NCBI GenBank assembly: GCA_902494345.1
Contig: CABUSV010000004.1
Location: 62,001-126,000, forward strand
Direction: 5' to 3'
DNA length: 64,000 bases
Source: an uncultured Collinsella sp.
GTDB lineage: Bacteria > Actinomycetota > Coriobacteriia > Coriobacteriales > Coriobacteriaceae
Part shown: positions 45,259 to 52,872 of the stretch, one piece after another
How the letters are laid out: each line of letters opens with the position of its first letter
Numbering within the stretch: the first letter of the stretch is position 1
Notes under the pieces: generated by a model
What the model saw: the letters and a program-made list of their open reading frames with translations, nothing else
The model's database searches: none
Told to the model about the DNA's origin: nothing
Program-made: the position numbers and the translations under genes

Positions 45259-46239
45259 GTGGTAAAGATGAAAGATGTGGCCGAGTTGGCGGGCGTTTCG
45301 AGCGCCGCCGTCTCGCGCTACCTCAACGGTGGATATATCTCGGCGGACAAGGCCGAGCGCATTAAGCATGCAATCGAGCTGACCGGATACGTGCGATCCA
45401 GCCAGGCTCGCGCGCTGCGCACCGGTTCCACCAAGCTCATCGGCGTCATCGTGCCTAAGATTAACTCGGAATCCGTAAGCCGCATTACCGCCGGTATTGG
45501 CCAGGTGCTCGGTCGCCGTGGCTACCAGATGCTGCTTGCCAATACCGATAACGCGGCCAATCGCGAGCTCGAATACCTCGATTTATTCCAAAACCACCCG
45601 GTCGATGGCATTGTGCTGGTGGCAACCATGATCACCGACGAGCACCGTCGCGCGATTGGGTCGTGCCGCGTGCCCATTGTGCTGATCGGCCAACATGTCG
45701 AGGGTACGGCGTGCGTCTATCACGACGATTACGAGGCTGCCTTTGAGCTCGGCCGTGCGCTTGCGGGTCGCGTTGATGGCAAGATCGCCTACATCGGAGT
45801 TACCGAAGAGGACCGCGCGGCCGGCTATGACCGCCGTCGCGGTTTTGAGGCCGGCGTGGGCGCCGCGGGCGTTGTGCTTGATCCGAGCCTGATTCGCCAG
45901 GGGTCCTTTACGCTCGACTCGGGCTATCGCGCTGCGCGCGAACTGCTCTCCGTCGATCCCGATGTTTCGTTTATCGCCTGCGCGACTGACACCATGGCGG
46001 CGGGCGCGCTGCGTGCCATCGATGAGGTTCGCGGTATGGGCGAGGGCATACACCGCGTGAGCGGTTTTGGCGACAACGCGTTTTTGCGCGCGCTGACGGG
46101 CGGCATTCCCACTGTGCATTATGGCTACCTGACCAGTGGCGTCGAGGCGACCAATATGTTGCTCAACACGCTCGATGGCGTGGAGGGGGAGAGTGGTCTA
46201 AAGACGCTCAAGCTCGGCCATCAGCTTATGAATGTCTAG
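45259..46239 (+). CDS. scrR: LacI-family regulator of the sucrose genes
   Basis: A DNA-binding repressor. The N-terminal helix-turn-helix MKDVAELAGVSSAAVSRYLNG is followed by the hinge and a periplasmic-binding-protein-like sugar domain (GVIVPKINSESVSRITAGIG to the C-terminus). I place the start at GTG 45259 (AGGGG 5 nt upstream); ATG 45226 overlaps an operator, while ATG 45244 and 45268 are alternatives. It lies upstream of the EIIBC and sucrose hydrolase genes on the same strand, and both this gene and scrA have similar palindromic operators. The ligand is likely sucrose-6-phosphate or fructose. Confidence 0.87.
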   Translation: MVKMKDVAELAGVSSAAVSRYLNGGYISADKAERIKHAIELTGYVRSSQARALRTGSTKLIGVIVPKINSESVSRITAGIGQVLGRRGYQMLLANTDNAANRELEYLDLFQNHPVDGIVLVATMITDEHRRAIGSCRVPIVLIGQHVEGTACVYHDDYEAAFELGRALAGRVDGKIAYIGVTEEDRAAGYDRRRGFEAGVGAAGVVLDPSLIRQGSFTLDSGYRAARELLSVDPDVSFIACATDTMAAGALRAIDEVRGMGEGIHRVSGFGDNAFLRALTGGIPTVHYGYLTSGVEATNMLLNTLDGVEGESGLKTLKLGHQLMNV

Positions 46240-46327
46240 GCTTTGGGCACGTCTGCCTGCCTCTGAGCCGCCTCTTTTTGCTTTAAAACTACCTTTCGCC
46301 GGCTTTTTTCTACCGTTCACCCTACTG

Positions 46328-46368
46328 TGAAAACGATTACAGACATATGAAACTGAAAACGATTACAG
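46328..46368 (+). promoter_or_regulatory. Two LacI-type operators upstream of scrA
   Basis: TGAAAACGATTACAG occurs twice as a direct repeat, at 46328-46342 and 46354-46368, 26 bp centre to centre and ~56 nt before scrA. Each has the A/T-rich LacI-type half-sites around a central CG. The spacing of ~2.5 turns suggests cooperative binding or looping with the site at 45230. Confidence 0.8.
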
Positions 46369-46423
46369 TGTAAGTGTCAAAGATGGCCGGGTGCAAATGC
46401 GCCCGTTGGAGGAAAGGGAAGTC

Positions 46424-47824
46424 ATGGACTACCGCAAATCAGCCCAAGAGGTGCTCGACAACATCGGTGGCGCCGGCAACGTTGTTTCGGCCGCACACTG
46501 CGCCACGCGTCTGCGCCTGGTGATTGCCGATAACGCCAAGGTCGACAAGGGAGCCCTCGAGAATATCGACGGCGCCAAGGCCGTCTTTGAGGCCCAGGGC
46601 CAGCTCCAGATTATTTTTGGCACTGGCACCGTCAACAAGGTCTACGAGGAGTTCATCGCGCTCAGTGGCGTCGAGGCTGCCACGAAGGCCGAGGTCAAGG
46701 AGGCAGCGGCGCAGCAGCAGAACATCTTTATGCGTGCCATTAAGGTGCTCGGCGACGTCTTTGTCCCCATCATCCCCGCCATCGTGGCTTCGGGCCTGCT
46801 GCTGGGCATTATGAGCGCCCTCAACTTTATGGCCTCCAACGGCTTTATCGCGCTCGACACCAATAACTTTATTTATAAGATTGCCGACCTGGTCTCGGGC
46901 ACGTCTTTTGGCATTCTGCAGATCCTGATCGGTTACTCCGCGGCTAAGGCCTTTGGCGCCAACCCGTACCTGGGCGCCGTCGTCGGCGGTGCGTTCATCA
47001 ACTCCTCGCTGCAGAGCGCCTACACGGTTGCCTCCGAGGGCGTGCAGACCATGGTCACCGTCATCCCCGGCGTGTACAGCTTTGAGTGGGTCGGTTATCA
47101 GGGCCACGTTATCCCCATCGTTATCGCCTGCGCCATTCTCGCCTTCCTCGAGAAGCGTCTCCACAAGGTTGTCCCCGAGATGTTCGATCTCTTTGTGACC
47201 CCGCTTGTCTCGGTGTTCGTGACCGTGCTCGTGACGCTCGTTGCCGTCGGCCCCATCTTTGTCTGGGCCGAGAACGCCATCCTCGGTCTGATCCAGACCC
47301 TGCTGACCCTGCCCTTCGGCATCGGTTCCTTTATCGTCGGCCTGTTCTATGCTCCCACGGTCGTTACCGGTATCCACCAGATGTACACCGCCATCGACCT
47401 GGGCCAGCTCGCCCAGTACGGCGTGACCTACTGGCTGCCCATCGCCAGCGCTGCCAACATCGCCCAGGGTGGCGCCGCGCTCGCCGTTGCCTTTAAGACT
47501 CGCGATGCCAAGATCAAGGGCCTGGCGCTTCCTTCGGCTCTGTCCGCCTTCATGGGCATTACCGAGCCTGCCATCTTTGGTGTGAACCTGCGCTTCTTTA
47601 AGCCTTTCATCGCCGGCTGCATCGGCGGCGGTTGCGGTGCCCTGGTCTGTGCGCTCACCTCGCTGGCTGCCTCCGGCACGGGCGTTACGGGTATCTTCGG
47701 TATCCTGCTGTGCCTGGCCCAGCCCGTGCAGTACGCGATCATGTTTGCGGTCGCCGCGCTGGTTTCCTTTGCTATCTCGTTTGTCCTGTACAAGGACGAG
47801 CCCAAGGCTTCCGAGCAGGCGTAG
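46424..47824 (+). CDS. scrA: PTS sucrose-specific EIIBC
   Basis: A membrane permease that imports and phosphorylates sucrose. The EIIB domain is N-terminal with the phosphorylated Cys at residue 26 (SAAHCATRLRL). The EIIC domain follows with ~10 TM helices and the conserved GITEPAIFGVNLRF motif. No EIIA domain is attached, so it must use an EIIA from elsewhere, as is usual for sucrose and trehalose systems. ATG 46424 has GGAGG upstream. Sucrose rather than trehalose is supported by the adjoining GH32 hydrolase. Confidence 0.92.
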   Translation: MDYRKSAQEVLDNIGGAGNVVSAAHCATRLRLVIADNAKVDKGALENIDGAKAVFEAQGQLQIIFGTGTVNKVYEEFIALSGVEAATKAEVKEAAAQQQNIFMRAIKVLGDVFVPIIPAIVASGLLLGIMSALNFMASNGFIALDTNNFIYKIADLVSGTSFGILQILIGYSAAKAFGANPYLGAVVGGAFINSSLQSAYTVASEGVQTMVTVIPGVYSFEWVGYQGHVIPIVIACAILAFLEKRLHKVVPEMFDLFVTPLVSVFVTVLVTLVAVGPIFVWAENAILGLIQTLLTLPFGIGSFIVGLFYAPTVVTGIHQMYTAIDLGQLAQYGVTYWLPIASAANIAQGGAALAVAFKTRDAKIKGLALPSALSAFMGITEPAIFGVNLRFFKPFIAGCIGGGCGALVCALTSLAASGTGVTGIFGILLCLAQPVQYAIMFAVAALVSFAISFVLYKDEPKASEQA

Positions 47825-47931
47825 GAGTCTTTGGTTGAGGGGATGCCCGCGGGTTGTATGCTCGCGGGCGTTTCCCGTATCTGGTGCCGATCTCTGGTGC
47901 CTTGTTACTTTCGATCCGTTAGGACTTTGAT

Positions 47932-49473
47932 ATGTCTAATGCACTTGGTCGCGACCTTGCAAAGTTGGTTGCCGCTGTTGACGCTGCCGCCTCTGAGTGC
48001 GGTCATGGCGTGTATGGCCAGCACTTCCATATTATGCCGCCGGCGGGTTGGCTCAATGACCCCAACGGTCTCTGCCAGGTGGGTGGCGTGTTTCACGCGT
48101 ACTTCCAGTATGCCCCGTTTGATGTGAACGGCGGCGTAAAGATGTGGGGCCATGCCACAAGCCGCGACCTTATGAACTGGGAATATGTTGGCGCGCCGCT
48201 GCTTCCCGACGAGCCGTTCGACTGCCATGGCGTGTATTCTGGCTCCGCGCTTGCCGAGGACGGCCGCATCCGCGTACTGTACACAGGCAACGTTAAGCTT
48301 TCCGATGCGGACGGCACGTACGACTACGTCAATACCGGCCGCCGCGCCGATACTGCTTATGTCGAGAGCGTTGATGGCCTTGCCGGTCGGGAGTTCAGTC
48401 AAAAGCGCGTTGTGCTGGCGTCCGAGGATTATCCTGAGGATTTGACCTGCCACGTGCGTGACCCCAAGGTGTGGCGCGATGATGATGGGCGTTATCACAT
48501 GGTGCTTGGCGCGCGTCGTCGCGTGGACGGGCCGCATGTCGATAGTCGATTTTGCGCCATGCACGGCGAGGGTGCCGGGCGCGATGTGGGTGAGATCCTG
48601 GTATACGGCTCGGCTGACATGTTTAGCTGGCAGCTCGAGAGCCGTGTGTCTACGCCCGAGCGCTTTGGCTTTATGTGGGAGTGCCCGGGGTATCTGGAGC
48701 TTGAGACGGATGGCGCCGTACCGGCGAAGTTCCTTTCCTTTTCTCCCCAGGGGCTCGAGGGCGGTCGTTGGGACCGCGGCAACGTATACGCTGCTGGCTA
48801 CATGCCTGTATCGGGCGACATCACTGGTGGCAAGGACGCTTATGACCTGGGCGAGTTCCGCCTGTGGGACGCCGGTTTTGACTTCTATGCTCCGCAGGAG
48901 TTTACGTCCGAGGACGGTCGCCACATTCTGATCGGCTGGATGGGCATGCCCGATGAGCCGACCTATGGCAACGCACCCACCGTGGCGTGCGGCTGGCAGC
49001 ACTGTATGACGGTGCCGCGTGAGCTTATAGCCGGTGCCGGCGGCGTAGTGCTGCAGCAGCCGGCGCGCGAGATCGAGCGCCATTATGCCTCGGTGCGTGT
49101 GGGGGAGGGCTCGTTGGAGGTTGCTGGCGATACCTGCTTTGACGTTGTTGTTGACGGTGTCGACGGCGCGTTTGCCGCGACCGTAGATGGCGAGCTGAAA
49201 CTGGCGTTTGTGCCCGCCGAGGGCGAGCTACCCGCGCGCTTTGAGATGCGATTTACCGATGAGGGTCGCGCTTCTGCCGGCTGCGGTCGTACCGTGCGCT
49301 GGGAGCCCGTCGACGAGGTGCGCAACGTGCGCATTGTTGGCGATGTCTCGTCGGTCGAGGTGTTTGTGAACGATGGCGCGCTCGTGTTTTCGACGCGCAT
49401 CTATCCCGAGGTCTATGGCGTGACCGTTGACGCGCCGAGTGCGAGCGTGAACTATCACACGCTCAACATCTAG
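47932..49473 (+). CDS. scrB: Sucrose-6-phosphate hydrolase (GH32)
   Basis: A 513-aa cytoplasmic invertase that splits sucrose-6-phosphate to glucose-6-phosphate and fructose. GH32 motifs are clear: WLNDPNG with nucleophile D43, the CHVRDPKVW stabiliser (RDP), and MWECPGYLEL with the acid/base Glu (EC motif). A beta-sandwich C-terminal domain follows, ending VYGVTVDAPSASVNYHTLNI. It lies 107 nt after scrA and ends at a strong terminator. Confidence 0.94.
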   Translation: MSNALGRDLAKLVAAVDAAASECGHGVYGQHFHIMPPAGWLNDPNGLCQVGGVFHAYFQYAPFDVNGGVKMWGHATSRDLMNWEYVGAPLLPDEPFDCHGVYSGSALAEDGRIRVLYTGNVKLSDADGTYDYVNTGRRADTAYVESVDGLAGREFSQKRVVLASEDYPEDLTCHVRDPKVWRDDDGRYHMVLGARRRVDGPHVDSRFCAMHGEGAGRDVGEILVYGSADMFSWQLESRVSTPERFGFMWECPGYLELETDGAVPAKFLSFSPQGLEGGRWDRGNVYAAGYMPVSGDITGGKDAYDLGEFRLWDAGFDFYAPQEFTSEDGRHILIGWMGMPDEPTYGNAPTVACGWQHCMTVPRELIAGAGGVVLQQPAREIERHYASVRVGEGSLEVAGDTCFDVVVDGVDGAFAATVDGELKLAFVPAEGELPARFEMRFTDEGRASAGCGRTVRWEPVDEVRNVRIVGDVSSVEVFVNDGALVFSTRIYPEVYGVTVDAPSASVNYHTLNI

Positions 49474-49511
49474 GCGCGCGATCGCCTATCGGCGCTATAC
49501 TGCAGCCGTTG

Positions 49512-49547
49512 CCCACGATGCGGGAAACATCCGCATCGTGGGTTTTT
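49512..49547 (+). terminator. Intrinsic terminator of the scr genes
   Basis: A perfect 12-bp stem CCCACGATGCGG / CCGCATCGTGGG with a 7-nt loop, followed by TTTTT. It ends ~23 nt before the start of the PLP-fold gene. Confidence 0.92.
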
Positions 49548-49569
49548 GTTTGTGAAGGGACGGTGCTGC

Positions 49570-50574
49570 GTGGATGTGCAACAGCTAGAAGAGACCTGGG
49601 CTGCAAGGGCCGGCGCGCGTGGGGCGCGACTGCTTACGGCCTCGCATGTGCCGGCGGCGCTGTCGATTCTGGGGGTCGTGCGCCCCGGCGATCGCCTGGT
49701 TGCGTTTGCTGATGACTTTGCCGATGCGTTTGCCCGCGGCTTTGATGGACGCAACGTTGTGCTCGTGGACCCGCCGTCGGTTGCGGCGTTTACCGCCGCG
49801 TCCAAGGGCTTTGATGCTTCGTTTGATGCCGAGAGTCCGCACCTGTGGTGGTTCGTCAACTCCATCGGCGGGTTTGGTCTGCGCGTGCCCGATCTGCGCG
49901 CTCTGGGCCGCGCGGCGCGTGAGGCCCGCGCACTGCTCGTGGTGGATAACACGGTGCCTGGCGTCTTTGGGTGCGATCCGCTGCGCTTGGGTGCCGTGCT
50001 GTCGCTCGAGGCGCTTGACCGCGTGTGCGCCGGTAGGTCTCCGCGCAAGCTCGTTGCTGCTTCGGTGGCGCGCTCGCAGCTCAAGCGCCATCGTGTGGAT
50101 GCCGCGGCTGAGTGTGCGCATGCCCTGCTTGAGGGCTGTGGCTTGGCTAAGCTTGATATGCCTGCTGACGAGGCCGACGTGCTGGAGCGAGGGCTGGACT
50201 CGCTCGATGTCCGCATGCAGGCGCATTTCGACCGCGCACGTGCGCTGGCCGAGTATCTGGCCGCCAACGAGATGGTGCGCAACGTGCGCTATCCCGGGCT
50301 GAGCTCTCATCCCGACCATGCGGTTGCAACGGGAATCCTCGAGCACGGCTTTGGTCCGGCAGTTGAATTTGACCTTATCGAGCGTAGCTCAGGCGAGCTG
50401 TTCGATGCTTTGCCCGGGGAGTTTCGCACATCGCCCGCCGGTGGCGCAACGACGCGCCTTTCGGCCCCACGCGGCAAGCAGGGGAGCACCGTCCGCCTCT
50501 TCGCCGGCACCGACGACCCCTTGATCGTGGCCGCCACCCTAGACAACGCCCTCCGCAAATTAGCTACTCTTTGA
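49570..50574 (+). CDS. Cys/Met-metabolism PLP-fold protein lacking the catalytic lysine
   Basis: A 334-aa protein with the fold of cystathionine gamma-synthase-like enzymes: LLVVDNTVPGVFGCDPLRLG keeps the PLP-binding Asp, and RGLDSLDVRMQAHFDRA with RNVRYPGLSSHPDH match the C-terminal family blocks. The S-x-T-K segment that should bear the PLP lysine is replaced by LSLEALDRV, and the protein is ~50 residues short. It may be a non-catalytic homologue or have a changed role. GTG 49570 with AAGGGA upstream. Its end overlaps the convergent ModE-like gene by 11 nt. Confidence 0.75.
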   Translation: MDVQQLEETWAARAGARGARLLTASHVPAALSILGVVRPGDRLVAFADDFADAFARGFDGRNVVLVDPPSVAAFTAASKGFDASFDAESPHLWWFVNSIGGFGLRVPDLRALGRAAREARALLVVDNTVPGVFGCDPLRLGAVLSLEALDRVCAGRSPRKLVAASVARSQLKRHRVDAAAECAHALLEGCGLAKLDMPADEADVLERGLDSLDVRMQAHFDRARALAEYLAANEMVRNVRYPGLSSHPDHAVATGILEHGFGPAVEFDLIERSSGELFDALPGEFRTSPAGGATTRLSAPRGKQGSTVRLFAGTDDPLIVAATLDNALRKLATL

Positions 50575-50908
50575 TGCTGGCGATGAGGGCGTCGGCTTTG
50601 GTGGCAATGACGTTGTTGATGTCGGCCTGCAACTCCTCGTAGACTGCTATGGCTCGCTCGCCGGCGGGGGTGAGGCTGGACCCGCGGGCTCCGTCGCGCT
50701 CGATGAGCTTGCAGCCCAGCTGGCCTTCGGCTTCGTTCACGATGCGCCAGGCCTTTGAATACGCCATGCCCATGCTCTTGGCGGCACGGTTGAGCGAGTG
50801 CTCTCGGGCGATACTCTGCAGCAGCAAGACGCAGCCGTGGCCGAAGACGCCCGGCAAATCCTTGTCGCACGCTTGAATGACCAACTTTGCCGTCGTCTTG
50901 TACTTCAT
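50564..50908 (-). CDS. ModE-like winged-helix regulator
   Basis: A 114-aa protein matching the N-terminal DNA-binding domain of ModE: GHGCVLLLQSIAREHSLNRA then AKSMGMAYSKAWRIVNEAE and LIERDGARGSSLTPAG. There is no C-terminal molybdate-binding (TOBE) domain, so it is the stand-alone type and may not sense molybdate. ATG 50908 with GGGGAG 11 nt upstream. It overlaps the 3' end of the PLP-fold gene. Targets unknown; no mod transporter genes are nearby. Confidence 0.85.
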   Translation of the reverse strand: MKYKTTAKLVIQACDKDLPGVFGHGCVLLLQSIAREHSLNRAAKSMGMAYSKAWRIVNEAEGQLGCKLIERDGARGSSLTPAGERAIAVYEELQADINNVIATKADALIASIKE

Positions 50909-51024
50909 ACGCTCCACGTCTCCCCGCTAAAGTGTTTGCTGGGCAAACGCAAAGCCTGCGTCAAACCCTCGTGTGCTCTTCTTAAATCATGCATTGTAGC
51001 AGTCAAAGTGCGTTAAGATACTTC

Positions 51025-51055
51025 CCCAGTATTGGGCGCCCAAGGTTGGGCTGGG
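51025..51055 (+). other. Foldable leader before guaB
   Basis: CCCAG (51025-51029) can pair with CTGGG (51051-51055) around GCCCAA (51038-51043) / TTGGGC (51046-51051). Alternatively the first TTGGGC (51032-51037) pairs with GCCCAA. The two choices exclude each other, as in attenuators. It lies between a TAAGAT -10-like box (51014-51019) and the guaB ribosome site. No known purine riboswitch pattern was seen. Confidence 0.35.
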
Positions 51056-51101
51056 TCCTACGAGGCCTGCAGCCGACCGGTCGCATGGAAAAAGGAGAAA
51101 C

Positions 51102-52613
51102 ATGGCTACGTTCTTTCCCGGTGAGTCCCACACGTTTTCGGAGTATCTGCTGGTCCCTGGTTACTCGTCCTCGCAGTGCATCCCCAACAACGTCTCTCTT
51201 AAGACGCCGCTAACCCGCTTTAAGCGCGGTGAGAAGCCGGCAATCACCCTGAACATCCCCATGGTTTCCGCCATCATGCAGTCTGTCTCGGGCGTCGACA
51301 TGGGTGTCGCGCTCGCTACCGAGGGTGGCCTGTCCTTCATTTACGGTTCCCAGAGCGCCGAGTCCGAGGCCGCTATGGTCAAGGCCGTCAAGGATCACAA
51401 GGCCGGTTTCGTTCAGTCCGATTCCACGCTGACCCCCGACATGACCATGGAGCAGGTCATCGAGCTCAAGGAGAAGACCGGTCATTCCACCATGCCGGTC
51501 ACCGACGACGGCACTCCCAAGGGTAAGCTCTTGGGCATCGTCACCAGCCGTGACTATCGCCCCAGCCGCGATGACCACCAGACGAAGGTCTCCGAGTTCA
51601 TGACCCCGCGTGAGCAGCTCATCGTGGGCGACAAGAATATCAGCCTCAAGGTTGCCAACGACGTCATCTGGGACAACAAGCTCAACGCCCTGCCCATCGT
51701 CGACGACAATGATCACCTTATGGGCATCGTTTTCCGCAAGGACTACGACAGCCACAAGACCAACCCCAACGAGCTGCTCGATAACGACAAGCGCTACATG
51801 GTCGGCGCCGGTATCAACACCCGCGACTATGCCGAGCGCGTGCCGCTGCTCATCGAGGCCGGCGCCGATGTCCTGTGCATCGACTCCTCCGAGGGCTTCA
51901 GCGAGTGGCAGAAGCGCACCATCGAGTGGATTCGCGCCAACTACGGCGAGGACGTCAAGGTCGGTGCCGGTAACGTCGTCGACGCCGAGGGCTTCCGCTT
52001 CCTGGCAGACTGCGGTGCCGACTTCATCAAGGTCGGTATCGGCGGCGGTTCCATCTGCATTACCCGTGAGACCAAGGGTATCGGCCGTGGCCAGGCCACC
52101 GCGCTGATTGACGTCTGCCGCGCTCGCGACGAGTACTACGAGGAGACCGGCGTCTACGTGCCCGTGTGCTCCGACGGCGGTATCGTCTACGACTACCACA
52201 TGACGCTCGCCCTGGCCATGGGTGCAGACTTTATGATGCTGGGCCGTTACTTCGCCCGCTTTGACGAGAGCCCGACCGAGCGCGTCAACGTCAATGGCCA
52301 GTACATGAAGGAGTACTGGGGCGAGGGTTCTGCGCGTGCCCGCAACTGGCAGCGCTACGACCTGGGCGGCGCCGCGAAGCTCAGCTTCGTCGAGGGCGTC
52401 GATTCCTACGTTCCCTATGCTGGCTCCCTCAAGGACGGCGTGGGCGGCACGCTCTACAAGGTCAAGTCCACGATGTGCAACTGCGGCGCCCTCTCGATCC
52501 CCGAGCTCCAGGAAAAGGCACGCCTGACGCTGGTTAGTTCCACCTCCATCGTCGAAGGCGGCGCCCACGATGTTGTGGTCAAGGATTCGCAGCAGTCCGT
52601 ATCTTATCGATAA
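51102..52613 (+). CDS. guaB: IMP dehydrogenase
   Basis: It converts IMP to XMP with NAD+, the committed step to GTP. The protein is 503 aa: a TIM barrel interrupted by a pair of CBS domains (~residues 105-220), the catalytic Cys 319 in GGGSICITRETKGIGRGQ, and a flap region ending ARNWQRYDLG. The motif differs slightly from the common GPGSICTTR. AAGGAG lies upstream of ATG 51102. A single gene with a palindromic terminator after it. Confidence 0.94.
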   Translation: MATFFPGESHTFSEYLLVPGYSSSQCIPNNVSLKTPLTRFKRGEKPAITLNIPMVSAIMQSVSGVDMGVALATEGGLSFIYGSQSAESEAAMVKAVKDHKAGFVQSDSTLTPDMTMEQVIELKEKTGHSTMPVTDDGTPKGKLLGIVTSRDYRPSRDDHQTKVSEFMTPREQLIVGDKNISLKVANDVIWDNKLNALPIVDDNDHLMGIVFRKDYDSHKTNPNELLDNDKRYMVGAGINTRDYAERVPLLIEAGADVLCIDSSEGFSEWQKRTIEWIRANYGEDVKVGAGNVVDAEGFRFLADCGADFIKVGIGGGSICITRETKGIGRGQATALIDVCRARDEYYEETGVYVPVCSDGGIVYDYHMTLALAMGADFMMLGRYFARFDESPTERVNVNGQYMKEYWGEGSARARNWQRYDLGGAAKLSFVEGVDSYVPYAGSLKDGVGGTLYKVKSTMCNCGALSIPELQEKARLTLVSSTSIVEGGAHDVVVKDSQQSVSYR

Positions 52614-52663
52614 GGTAAGAGCCTCACATAAAGGTTGAGCATCAACCACGTTATTTAGATAAA

Positions 52664-52694
52664 GCGAGATGCCTGCAAGTCGCAGGCATCTCGC
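52664..52694 (+). terminator. Palindromic terminator after guaB
   Basis: A perfect 13-bp stem GCGAGATGCCTGC / GCAGGCATCTCGC with a 5-nt loop, followed by TTGTCGTATTT. The T-run is interrupted but the stem is strong. Confidence 0.75.
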
Positions 52695-52730
52695 TTGTCG
52701 TATTTGCTATCATCATGCGAGTTAACCTTA

Positions 52731-52850
52731 GGGTCGGGCGGCTTAGCTTTGTTCGCTACAAGTTCCGCACGCAAAGAAGAGCACTTAATGTGCTCTTCGT
52801 CTTGCGCAGGACTGTCCGCAGTAGCGAATAAAGCTAAGCCGACCGACCCC
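52731..52850. repeat. Long imperfect palindrome, copy 2 (guaB-leuS gap)
   Basis: About 120 bp that fold nearly end to end: GGGTCGG/CCGACCC at the base, ~20-bp arms 52740-52759/52821-52840 next, and GAAGAGCAC-type stem with a 5-nt ATTAA loop at the centre (read on the minus strand). This is the inverted second copy of the element at 391-496. It lies just before the leuS ribosome site, so in RNA it would fold next to the leuS start. Confidence 0.8.
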
Positions 52851-52872
52851 AGCTAAGATTAAAGGAGCTGAT

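Noticed and set aside
52614..52872. T-box leader for leuS
   Set aside because: The gap is filled by a guaB terminator and the palindromic element; no T-box core sequence is seen.
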